Assembly (NCBI RefSeq): GCF_001561915.1
Contig: NZ_LSKU01000001.1
Location: 1,935,185-1,967,838 of the forward strand
Length of the DNA: 32,654 nucleotides
Source: Tepidibacillus decaturensis
GTDB lineage: Bacteria > Bacillota > Bacilli > Tepidibacillales > Tepidibacillaceae
Direction of reading: 5' to 3'
A program made the translations under genes and the position numbers. Position 1 is the first letter of the stretch. Every line of letters starts with the position of its first letter. Under the pieces are notes generated by a model. It was given only the letters and a program-made list of their open reading frames with translations. It ran no database searches and was not told the origin of the DNA. Below are positions 8,132 to 14,898 of this stretch, piece after piece.

Positions 8132-8357
8132 TTCTTCCGTGGTACCACCTTGATTGGCTATTAAGCCCACTTTCTTCTTGATAACAGGCAGAAGATCCCT
8201 GTCTAGGTTAAAAAAGTCCCTAGCCGCTCCGAGGTGGGTTCGGAATCCCTTGTGGTAAGCCTTACAGCCAAGGGTCTTACTCTCTGTTTCACAGGAAAGA
8301 CCTACTAATCCTCTTCAACACATTGTTCATTTTTAATGAATCATTGTAAGTTTCTAT
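8086..8357 (-). promoter_or_regulatory. T-box leader, proline-specific, controlling proBAC
   Basis: The minus-strand leader carries the T-box core GGTGGTACCACGG (8137-8149). It also shows stem I hallmarks (GAAGAGGATTAGTA near the 5' side, AGAGAG, GGCTGTAAGG) and a specifier loop reading GAA-CCC-ACC. The specifier codon CCC (8236-8238) codes for proline, matching the downstream genes. The TGGT of the T-box would pair with an ACCA tRNA end, fitting a discriminator A. A terminator follows. Uncharged tRNA-Pro should favour antitermination and expression of proBAC. Confidence 0.93.
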
Positions 8358-8363
8358 TATTAT

Positions 8364-8393
8364 ATTATGCTTTAACGTAGTAGAGAATGTCAA
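8364..8393 (-). promoter_or_regulatory. Sigma-A-type promoter of proBAC
   Basis: TTGACA (8388-8393) and CATAAT (8364-8369) are separated by 18 bp. Transcription would begin near 8357, at the 5' edge of the T-box leader. Confidence 0.75.
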
Positions 8394-8491
8394 GTTTTGT
8401 TATAAAATATTTTGAAACCAACGATTAAATTAGTATTATTGCAGGATTCTGATAGCTTAGTTAAAGATCTCAGCAGCGAATATGCTTGTCT

Positions 8492-8523
8492 TAAAAAACC
8501 CTTATGGTTATAACCATAAGGGT
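8492..8523 (-). terminator. Terminator of the phs-like operon
   Basis: A perfect palindrome (ACCCTTATGG / CCATAAGGGT arms, 8498-8523) is followed on the minus strand by six T. It lies 18 bp after the cytochrome b gene stop. The following 8401-8490 contains no feature I can support. Confidence 0.88.
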
Positions 8524-8540
8524 GTAATAAAACTGAGGAA

Positions 8541-9245
8541 TTATTTCATTAAATGTGAAAATCCTGCTGTCTTAAAGGATTTTGGATTTTTCTTCTCATC
8601 AATTGCAACGAGATTCGTATCTTTTACCTTGTCATACCATAGCTTATGATGGTGTTCAGCGTACTCCTGATCCATAAAGCCAGTTGCCATAGCCTCAAAT
8701 GAAACCCGTTCTCTTGGATGGATAGCGGATAAATAAACATGGACAAAGAAGAAAGCAACAAGCGTAATAGCACCAATATCATGCAAAATTAATATGATGA
8801 ATCGATTCTCTTTGAACCAATCAAACCAAAGCGCAAACCCTGTTAAGGCAAGAATCGGTCCAAATATCACGACAAACAAATAATATAGTTTTTGCCCTGT
8901 ATTGTATTTTTCCTGTGGCGGCATTCCATCCCCACCAAAGAAATAATGCTTTGGAGCAGCCTTTAACCAACCAAGATCTTGCTTACTCCACTTAAATACA
9001 CATAACCAACAAAATCTGTTATGGGAGAAAATCAAATAGATCATGGGTGCAGCTACAAAGAAGATTGCACCGATACGGTGTACAATCCGAACCCCAATTC
9101 CTAATTTAGTCGATAGTAATGCGGCACTTCCTTGAAAGAAAATAATAAATCCACTAATCGCTAGCAAGACAAATCCAAATGCGACTGCCCAATGCATGAT
9201 TCTATCAGCTTTTGTATATCGAAACACTTTGTTCTTCTTACTCAT
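8541..9245 (-). CDS. Cytochrome b subunit (FdnI/PhsC type) of a molybdoenzyme complex
   Basis: The 234-residue di-haem membrane anchor has about four transmembrane helices (roughly 16-36, 54-74, 120-142, 150-172). Four histidines sit exactly where FdnI-type cytochromes bind two b haems: H18 (RIMHW), H56 (RIVHR), H155 (ILHDIG) and H169 (FVHVY). It should pass electrons between menaquinol and the iron-sulfur subunit. The start at 9245 has AAGGAGGAG upstream and overlaps the preceding gene by 8 nt. A longer frame to 9308 is rejected. The C-terminus is a cytosolic tail with no known domain. Confidence 0.88.
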   Translation of the reverse strand: MSKKNKVFRYTKADRIMHWAVAFGFVLLAISGFIIFFQGSAALLSTKLGIGVRIVHRIGAIFFVAAPMIYLIFSHNRFCWLCVFKWSKQDLGWLKAAPKHYFFGGDGMPPQEKYNTGQKLYYLFVVIFGPILALTGFALWFDWFKENRFIILILHDIGAITLVAFFFVHVYLSAIHPRERVSFEAMATGFMDQEYAEHHHKLWYDKVKDTNLVAIDEKKNPKSFKTAGFSHLMK

Positions 9246-9969
9246 TTTCTTCTCCTCCTTCTTGATGGTGATTCTCTTCTTTATTCTTAGAGATTGCAGC
9301 GACAGCATAATTACCCATTAATCCTAAAGCAGTTGCTCCTAGTAGCACGCCTCCAGCTGGTTTAATCAGATCATCACGCCAATCGGCTAGTTTTGAAACC
9401 TGCTCATTGATACTTGATTTCGGATTCATAACACTCACATAATAAATTTTAGGTTGAGTTCCTTGATTTGCTAGAATAGGCTTAGCATTACGTTTTTGAA
9501 TCTCTTGATTAATCGTACTTGATGGATCGTCCAAATCACCAAAGATTCTCGCCTCTGGAATGCAAGTTTTGACACAAGCTGGTTCTCCACCTTTTTGTAA
9601 TTCTGACGAACAGAAGTTACACTTTTGAATCGTCTTCGATCGTTTCACTTCAATACGTGCATTATAAGGGCAAACCGCTACACAATATTTACAGCCAATA
9701 CATTTGCCTTCATCCACTAACACAATTCCGTCCTCTGTCTTATACGTTGCACCTGTTGGACATGCTTTCATACATGGAGCATCCTCACAATGCTGACACT
9801 GGATTGGGAGAATATTCACTTTTACATTAGGATAAGTCCCTTCTTCTTTTTCAAGAAAGTGAATAAATGCTTCATCTTGTTCTAGTTCATTTTTCATTTG
9901 ACAAGCAAGTCGACAAGCATAACAGCTTACACATCGAGTTGTATCAATTAACATTCCATATCGTGCCAT
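9238..9969 (-). CDS. Four-cluster [4Fe-4S] ferredoxin subunit (PhsB/FdnH-like)
   Basis: The 243-residue electron-transfer subunit has four Cys quartets: C13/16/19/23, C58/61/66/70, C90/93/96/100 and C117/120/132/136, enough for four [4Fe-4S] clusters. A single C-terminal hydrophobic helix (about 203-226) anchors it as in FdnH, followed by an acidic, His-rich tail. There is no signal peptide, as expected for a partner exported together with the Tat-dependent catalytic subunit. Start ATG 9969 lies 3 nt after the phsA stop with AAGGATG upstream. It links the Mo subunit to the cytochrome b. Confidence 0.9.
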   Translation of the reverse strand: MARYGMLIDTTRCVSCYACRLACQMKNELEQDEAFIHFLEKEEGTYPNVKVNILPIQCQHCEDAPCMKACPTGATYKTEDGIVLVDEGKCIGCKYCVAVCPYNARIEVKRSKTIQKCNFCSSELQKGGEPACVKTCIPEARIFGDLDDPSSTINQEIQKRNAKPILANQGTQPKIYYVSVMNPKSSINEQVSKLADWRDDLIKPAGGVLLGATALGLMGNYAVAAISKNKEENHHQEGGEENE

Positions 9970-9972
9970 CGA

Positions 9973-12162
9973 CTACACATCCTTTCGAACTGTTACAGCA
10001 GTTTCCATCATTAATCCATTCCCAGATATTGGGTCAGTTCCTGTTTTTACAAAATCATTTGGACATAATCCAAATCCGTTTGATATTTTGAGATTCTTAG
10101 CAAAAGCTCCATATCCCCCAGGTAAGAAAATGGCATCGGGAAAGATCCGTTCCGTAACTTTTGCTCGAATTTTTCCTTTAAATAAATTGTTCTCAATGAT
10201 CACGAAATCACCGTCTTTAATTCCTAATTCCTTAGCCTTTTTCGTGTTAATCCAAACTCTTTCTAAGTTATAATCCTTTGTCACTTGCATTAGCTGAGGA
10301 ATATTTGCAGTAGAAGAATGAGAATGAACATTTTGTTTTCCCCATATTAGACGGTATTCTCCTTGCTTTGGCTCCACTTTTGGTGCAAGCCAAACCGGAA
10401 TTGGCGAGAATCCAGCTTTTTTATAAGCCTCTGAATAAAATTCAATTTTTCCTGATTCGGTTTTTAACTTAGGAACTTTCCCAAATTCCACCGATTCTTT
10501 TGTCTTTACGACACCTTTTTCTTTTAACTCTTTATAAGAAATTCCAGTTGGTTTTAATAGTGCCTCATTTAATTCATCGATCGTAAAATTAAAATATTGG
10601 CCTAATCCCATTTCCTTAGCTATACCAATAATGATCTCACTAAATGGTTTAGTATTCGGATGGACTTTATCAATCACTTGTTGACGTATTGTCACAGCTC
10701 CTGTTTTTCCTGAAAGCGGTTCTACTATTTCTGTTCTTTCTAGATAGGTTGGCTCTGGCAAAACATAATGAGCTAGCTCGGCACTTTCTGACATCCAGAT
10801 ATCACAAACAACTACCAACTCTGCCTTCTTATAACCATCAATGTTGTATTGGCGATCTGGGGTATTTCGAACAGGATTAAAATGGTTAATAAAGACGGCT
10901 TTTACTTTACCCTCGCCAATTAATCCAGGTGTTCGGTGGGGCATACCTTTTGAACTTGGAACAAGTGGATATTGCCCCTTCACTCCGGATCCATCGATAT
11001 GGTCTACTTTTGGCTTTTCAGGAGATGGATGTTTAGTAGAATCTAATTTTCCTAATTCAGGCTCAACCGCAAAATATATACCACCCTTTTGATTAAGGTT
11101 ACCTAACATTGCATTGACCAATCCAACCATTCTCGCTGTTTCCGGACTATTCATATAGTTACAACCAAAAGCCCCTTTCCATGATGGATCGATAAAGGCA
11201 TGTGGTTTTGCAGCTGATAAATCCTTTGCAATCTCAATGATTTTTGCCGCTGGTATCGTTGTTATTTTCTCCGCCCAATCTAGCGTGTAGTTTTGAATCT
11301 CTTTTTTAAATTCTTCAAATCCGATGGCATTTTGCTCAATAAATGCTTTATCATACCAATCGTTCTGAATCATTGTATTCGCTATAGCTAGCAATAACGC
11401 AAGATCTGTTCCTGGTTTAATCGGTACCCATTCATCGGCAATGTTGGCAGTAGCATTATGTCTTGGATCCACACATACTATCTTTGCTTTCTGATCTCTT
11501 CCTTTGATCATTCCTTGCAAATGACTCGGTTTAATTCCATCCCCTACACTTCGACCAATGTATAACATATACTTCGCACTCGAACTGTCTGCAGCTGGTG
11601 TTCTTCCAAAAGTATATTCAAATCCGACATCTCTCGAAATATAGCAAACCGAATGGTGAGTCTGAATACTATTACTACCAATCGCCTTCATAAATCGGCC
11701 ACCGTAAAACTTTCCTACATCTTTTGGATTATGCATATACATCACACTTGCCGGGCCATATTTTCCGATGATTTCCTTTAATTTATCTCCTATTTCTTTG
11801 TTGGCTTGTTCCCATGATATTGGTACAAATTGATTGTCGACTCGTTTCATTGGCCCTGTTAAACGATCAGGATGGTAAGTTAACATTGCGGCTCCATAAG
11901 CTCTTCCGCACAATGTTCCTTTATTTGTCGGGTGTTCCGGGTTCCCCTCAATATTGATTACACGTCCATTCTTTACTGTTGCGATGATTCCACAACGACT
12001 GGTACAGCCATTACATAGTGTTGGTATTTTCTTTATCTCTCCCTTTTCTTCTGCTTGTGCCCATTTGTTCATGCCAAATTTGAAATCGACTGCTAAGATT
12101 GCTCCTGTTGCTGCAGAAGCTTTTAAGAAAGCCCTTCGACTAATCCTTCTCTGTTCACCCAT
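9973..12162 (-). CDS. Molybdopterin oxidoreductase, thiosulfate/polysulfide reductase-like catalytic subunit
   Basis: The 729-residue protein starts with a Tat signal (SRRAFLK, residues 8-14) followed by a hydrophobic stretch, so it should be exported folded. C50, C53, C57 and C85 (C-x2-C-x3-C-x27-C) bind a [4Fe-4S] cluster. The probable molybdenum ligand is C173 in HHSVCYISRD. The body has bis-MGD-binding motifs (VDPRHNATANIADEW, KPGTDLALLLA) and a C-terminal dinucleotide-binding domain. Sequence pattern and partners best fit PhsA/PsrA. Other sulfur, tetrathionate or formate enzymes of the family are possible, and there is no selenocysteine codon. GGGGGAG precedes the ATG. It heads an operon with an Fnr-type promoter. 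Confidence 0.85.
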   Translation of the reverse strand: MGEQRRISRRAFLKASAATGAILAVDFKFGMNKWAQAEEKGEIKKIPTLCNGCTSRCGIIATVKNGRVINIEGNPEHPTNKGTLCGRAYGAAMLTYHPDRLTGPMKRVDNQFVPISWEQANKEIGDKLKEIIGKYGPASVMYMHNPKDVGKFYGGRFMKAIGSNSIQTHHSVCYISRDVGFEYTFGRTPAADSSSAKYMLYIGRSVGDGIKPSHLQGMIKGRDQKAKIVCVDPRHNATANIADEWVPIKPGTDLALLLAIANTMIQNDWYDKAFIEQNAIGFEEFKKEIQNYTLDWAEKITTIPAAKIIEIAKDLSAAKPHAFIDPSWKGAFGCNYMNSPETARMVGLVNAMLGNLNQKGGIYFAVEPELGKLDSTKHPSPEKPKVDHIDGSGVKGQYPLVPSSKGMPHRTPGLIGEGKVKAVFINHFNPVRNTPDRQYNIDGYKKAELVVVCDIWMSESAELAHYVLPEPTYLERTEIVEPLSGKTGAVTIRQQVIDKVHPNTKPFSEIIIGIAKEMGLGQYFNFTIDELNEALLKPTGISYKELKEKGVVKTKESVEFGKVPKLKTESGKIEFYSEAYKKAGFSPIPVWLAPKVEPKQGEYRLIWGKQNVHSHSSTANIPQLMQVTKDYNLERVWINTKKAKELGIKDGDFVIIENNLFKGKIRAKVTERIFPDAIFLPGGYGAFAKNLKISNGFGLCPNDFVKTGTDPISGNGLMMETAVTVRKDV

Positions 12163-12231
12163 TTATAACTCCCCCTAGCTGATTAAAAAAACTAATTTTA
12201 CTAGATTCGAAATTCGAGTCCATTCGTAATA

Positions 12232-12247
12232 TGTGAAAATAATCACA
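12232..12247. promoter_or_regulatory. Fnr/Crp-type box, phsA-proximal
   Basis: TGTGA-AAATAA-TCACA is a perfect match to the Bacillus Fnr consensus TGTGA-N6-TCACA. It lies in the phsA leader, downstream of the promoter at 12311, so it might block elongation, serve a second weaker promoter (TCGAAT near 12205-12210), or act on the lysR side. Confidence 0.7.
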
Positions 12248-12310
12248 TACATTTTCTGATTTCATTATAAACCAACTTGATTCTAATTAGCTATTTCATC
12301 TTTTTATATG

Positions 12311-12353
12311 AGTATAAGAATTCTTTTATATCCGTATTGTGATTAAATTCACA
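12311..12353 (-). promoter_or_regulatory. Fnr-dependent class II promoter of the phs-like operon
   Basis: A second perfect Fnr box TGTGA-TTAAAT-TCACA (12338-12353, centre 12345.5) sits upstream of a minus-strand -10 TATACT (12311-12316). A start near 12304 puts the box centre at about -41.5, the classical activator position, and there is no good -35. Anaerobic activation by an Fnr protein is inferred. Confidence 0.75.
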
Positions 12354-12427
12354 AATAGTCATAATATTTTATTTTTTCAGTTTGTTTATATTTAAAGAAA
12401 TTTTAAATTGTGTACATTATTTGTCTA

Positions 12428-12481
12428 ATCTATCAAAAAACTATGAAATTATTTGAAAAGCATTTAGAATAATGATAGATA
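12428..12481 (+). promoter_or_regulatory. Putative lysR promoter with flanking inverted repeat
   Basis: TTGAAA (12453-12458) and TAGATA (12476-12481) are 17 bp apart. ATCTATCA (12428-12435) and its exact complement TGATAGAT (12473-12480) bracket the promoter, a plausible autoregulatory site. Between 12163 and 12532 I find only these sites and the two Fnr boxes; no gene is present. Confidence 0.4.
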
Positions 12482-12532
12482 CGTTTTGTTTTGTTTTGTT
12501 ATCATATACTATCAAAGAAATGAGGGCTAGTT

Positions 12533-13435
12533 TTGAACATCCATGTGTTAGAGGTTTTTATTACCGTAGCTGAGGCACGGAGTATATCAAAAGCAGCAAA
12601 ACAACTTCATCTCACACAACCAGCAGTTAGTTCCCTCATTCAATCATTAGAACAGTATTATGGTCATCAACTTTTTTTTCGAACAGTGAAAGGTGTTCAA
12701 TTAAATCCAGCGGGTGAAATCGTTTATACCAATATCAAAAAAATCTTTGAAATTCATGCAGCAATGAAAGAGAAATTAAACGAGTTGAGACAGAATGAAA
12801 ATCTAATACATATTGGTGCTACTGAAGCGTTTGGTAACTTTTTATTGCCTTATACAATGGGAAGCTTTCGAAGACAGTATCCCGAAGTTCGGATTGATGT
12901 CTCCATTTTTCAAAAGGAAGAGATATTTCAACAACTTCAAGAAAAAAAGATTGATCTTGGAGTAATTGAGGATGGTAGTACTGGTCAGGTTGGAATTGAA
13001 TCTGTAAAGATTGGAACAGATCCTATTATTTTAGCCGTATCCTACCATTCATCCTTTGCAAAAAATGAGGCGATCTCGCTTAATGAACTAGAGAGTATTC
13101 CCTTAATTTTGGCATCACCTTCTTTACCGATTCGTCGCTCAATTGAAAATAAACTATCCCAGATGAAATTTCCAATCCAAACCTTAGATGTAGTTTCTGA
13201 AATGAGTAGTATACAAGCATTAAAAACCTCAGTCATTTCTGGATTAGGGGCATCTTTCTTCTATAAGTCTTGTATTGAGTACGAAGTTGAAGAAGGACTC
13301 TTACACCCCTTGACGATCGAAGGATTAGAATTAGAGACTTCCTATTACTTACTCTATCAACCAAAAAACATCTCAGCGATTGGCCAGCAGTTCTTGTCTT
13401 ACTTATTAGAAACAAAAGATTTGATTAAATGCTAA
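12533..13435 (+). CDS. LysR-family transcriptional regulator
   Basis: The 300-residue regulator begins at TTG (12533) with GAGGG upstream. Residues 1-60 form the winged HTH (AEARSISKAAKQLHLTQPAVSSLIQSLE), followed by a linker helix and a type-2 periplasmic-binding-fold effector domain (about 90-290; HIGATEAFGNFLLP, KIDLGVIEDG). It is divergent from the phs-like operon, with a 370-bp shared region, so it may control that operon or itself. The effector is unknown. The CysL/CysB-like subgroup, which handles sulfur signals, would fit the context but is not demonstrated. Confidence 0.88.
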   Translation: MNIHVLEVFITVAEARSISKAAKQLHLTQPAVSSLIQSLEQYYGHQLFFRTVKGVQLNPAGEIVYTNIKKIFEIHAAMKEKLNELRQNENLIHIGATEAFGNFLLPYTMGSFRRQYPEVRIDVSIFQKEEIFQQLQEKKIDLGVIEDGSTGQVGIESVKIGTDPIILAVSYHSSFAKNEAISLNELESIPLILASPSLPIRRSIENKLSQMKFPIQTLDVVSEMSSIQALKTSVISGLGASFFYKSCIEYEVEEGLLHPLTIEGLELETSYYLLYQPKNISAIGQQFLSYLLETKDLIKC

Positions 13436-13436
13436 A

Positions 13437-13458
13437 ACCCCTTGATTGTTCAAGGGGT
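13437..13458. terminator. Hairpin terminator between lysR and yuzB
   Basis: A 9-bp stem (ACCCCTTGA with TCAAGGGGT) and 4-nt loop lie immediately after the lysR stop. The T-run (TTTT) is on the minus-strand side, so it is stronger for yuzB, and it may serve both convergent genes. Confidence 0.7.
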
Positions 13459-13492
13459 CATAAGAAAATCCTATATAATGGAAATTACACCG

Positions 13493-13750
13493 CTACAATT
13501 GATCAAACAAATCATCAAATGCCTTACGTTCTTCTATTGTTTCTTCAATCAGATCTATTAGATCGTCTGGATCATCTGCTTCAATGAATTCTCCTTCTAC
13601 AGCTGCAAAAGGAGTAACGGCACATCGTTCACAGTGTCCTAGACAATTATATTCTATCACATCGTATTCTGGATTATCTTCTAGCTTTTGTTTGATGTTG
13701 TCTGTACCATGGACATAGTTATTCGTACAAAATTCGATCATTGGATTCAT
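13493..13750 (-). CDS. yuzB: YuzB family (DUF1450) small cysteine-motif protein
   Basis: The 85-residue acidic protein matches the YuzB pattern: NPMIEFCTNN at the start and YNCLGHCERCAV in the middle. Cys8, Cys36, Cys40 and Cys43 form a C-x27-C-x3-C-x2-C arrangement resembling thioredoxin-fold [2Fe-2S] or metal-binding proteins. The biochemical role is unknown. It follows yuzD by 5 nt in a two-gene unit. A second family member lies at 14665-14898, and an NfuA-type protein lies between them. The C-terminal tail (LIEETIEERKAFDDLF) is a charged helix. Confidence 0.85.
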   Translation of the reverse strand: MNPMIEFCTNNYVHGTDNIKQKLEDNPEYDVIEYNCLGHCERCAVTPFAAVEGEFIEADDPDDLIDLIEETIEERKAFDDLFDQL

Positions 13751-13755
13751 TTTGT

Positions 13756-14094
13756 CTACTCATCCTCAATAGGCTTTATTCCTAATTGGTCTAATTTCTT
13801 AAAGATCTTCTTAAGATTAGGATTCCCTTCTGTTACAATTTCATCCTCTATTAAGACTACAGGGTACCATAAATCTTCAAGCATCATTCTTCTTGCAAAG
13901 GCCTTCTCTTCTTCGTTTGTTGGTTTTTGAAAATCAATATATCTGACATGGATTTGCTCTCCATATTTTCGGTTAAATAAGGATTGTAACCAAGAAGCCG
14001 TTTCTTCACTGGAAGGTGCATTGACACAACTCGCACAAATGATTCCTGTACCATATACAAATACTTCAAGCTTTCCATCTTCAGTTCTTCTCAT
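13756..14094 (-). CDS. yuzD: YuzD family (DUF1462) protein
   Basis: The 112-residue protein has a thioredoxin-like layout. VFVYGTGIICASCVNAPSS carries a CASC (C-x2-C) pair just after the first strand, and WYPVVLIEDEIVTEGNP resembles the cis-Pro region. This is the recognised YuzD pattern and suggests a redox or metal-handling role that is not established. The start at 14094 is set by AGGAGA 9 nt upstream; a frame to 14142 adds an N-terminus that relatives lack. It is cotranscribed with yuzB. Confidence 0.85.
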   Translation of the reverse strand: MRRTEDGKLEVFVYGTGIICASCVNAPSSEETASWLQSLFNRKYGEQIHVRYIDFQKPTNEEEKAFARRMMLEDLWYPVVLIEDEIVTEGNPNLKKIFKKLDQLGIKPIEDE

Positions 14095-14234
14095 ACAAAC
14101 ATCTCCTATACCCACTTGCATCTTTTTATCTATTTTACACAAATATTTGCAAAATGATGATATTCAAAGTTTCACAAAGTATTATCATATAGTTAAAAAA
14201 CTTTTCCTATGTTACAATACCTTTAGCTTATAAA

Positions 14235-14322
14235 ATAGCCCACAAAAGTGACGTTCTCTTTCGAAGCGTATTCCGATTACTTTTGCGGGGTCCCATTTAT
14301 CATCATGTAAAGAAAGTTATAC
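14235..14322. repeat. Structured intergenic repeat, copy A
   Basis: Four blocks are identical to copy B at 31760-31846: 14235-14253 (19 nt), 14269-14289 (21 nt), 14291-14297 (7 nt) and 14309-14322 (14 nt). Between the first two lies a 15-nt segment that differs completely. The first two blocks pair as an 11-bp stem (CCCACAAAAGT with ACTTTTGCGGG) with one A-C mismatch. On the opposite strand that mismatch becomes a G-U wobble. The 3' end adds a palindrome, AAAGAAAGT-TAT-ACTTTCTTT. The copy lies between divergent yuzD and yutI. A plus-strand -10, TACAAT (14214-14219), is just upstream. No known RNA family was recognised. Confidence 0.75.
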
Positions 14323-14355
14323 TTTCTTTCATAATCTTAATAGGAGGTCAATCAT

Positions 14356-14586
14356 ATGTCATTATTTGAAGAAGTACAAAAAATCATTGATCAATTACGT
14401 CCTTTCCTACAACGTGATGGTGGCGATTGTGAATTAGTGGACGTAGAAGATGGAATTGTAAAATTACGTTTAATGGGAGCCTGTGGTGCTTGCCCTAGTT
14501 CTACCATCACCTTAAAAGCTGGGATTGAACGTGCATTGATGGAAGAATTACCTGGGAAAATCACTGAAGTTCAACAAGTTTGGTAA
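14356..14586 (+). CDS. yutI: NifU C-terminal-domain protein (NfuA-type Fe-S carrier), YutI
   Basis: The 76-residue protein is a stand-alone NifU C-terminal domain. [15 protein letters not shown] and the cluster-binding C-x2-C of [10 protein letters not shown] are clear. Such proteins bind a [4Fe-4S] cluster across a dimer and deliver it to apo-enzymes. TAGGAGG precedes the ATG with good spacing. The gene stands alone between divergent yuzD and a convergent DUF1450 gene, with repeat copy A in or near its leader. Length is typical of Bacillus YutI. Confidence 0.93.
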   Translation: MSLFEEVQKIIDQLRPFLQRDGGDCELVDVEDGIVKLRLMGACGACPSSTITLKAGIERALMEELPGKITEVQQVW

Positions 14587-14594
14587 AAAACAAT

Positions 14595-14656
14595 GTCTTC
14601 TATCTTACAAAAAACGGCGCCTATGTAATTAAGGTACTTGATGTAAAATAGAAGAC
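14595..14656. terminator. Long-stem hairpin between yutI and the second DUF1450 gene
   Basis: GTCTTCTAT-C-TTAC (14595-14608) pairs with GTAA-A-ATAGAAGAC (14643-14656), 13 of 14 pairs, across a 34-nt loop containing GGCGCC. A T6 run follows four nt later on the minus strand, so it probably terminates the minus-strand operon. The long loop is unusual. Confidence 0.5.
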
Positions 14657-14664
14657 TGTTTACA

Positions 14665-14898
14665 TTATCTATCCTCTACTCTTTTCATAATCTCTACGTA
14701 TAATGCCTCAACTGATTCAGCTGATACATACTGATCATCAACCATAGCAAATAGAGTTCTTATACATTGGCGGCAATGGCCTAAACAGCCAAACTCATAT
14801 AGGTTTATATTTTCTTTTTCTTTCAGTTGGTCATAGACCTTTTTTGAGCCATTAAGTAGATTGGCACTACAGAACTCAATACTATGCTTTTTCTCCAT
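14665..14898 (-). CDS. Second YuzB-like (DUF1450) protein
   Basis: The 77-residue paralogue of yuzB has HSIEFCSANLL at the start and EFGCLGHCRQCIR in the middle. Cys10, Cys38, Cys42 and Cys45 keep the same C-x27-C-x3-C-x2-C spacing. Its start overlaps the end of the dehydrogenase gene by 17 nt with GAGG upstream, so the two are translationally linked. Function is unknown; the operon with a 2-hydroxyacid dehydrogenase and an SDR hints at a redox link but proves nothing. Confidence 0.82.
   Translation of the reverse strand: MEKKHSIEFCSANLLNGSKKVYDQLKEKENINLYEFGCLGHCRQCIRTLFAMVDDQYVSAESVEALYVEIMKRVEDR

Noticed and set aside
8041-8148. N-terminal extension of ProB
   Set aside because: The in-frame extension is encoded by the T-box terminator and lies upstream of a perfect AGGAGG that serves the ATG at 8040.
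8541-12162. Assignment of the three-gene complex as formate dehydrogenase-N
   Set aside because: The anchor subunit is FdnI-like, but the catalytic subunit is about 730 residues with an HHSVCY Mo-ligand region and no selenocysteine, which fits PhsA/PsrA better. The substrate stays open.
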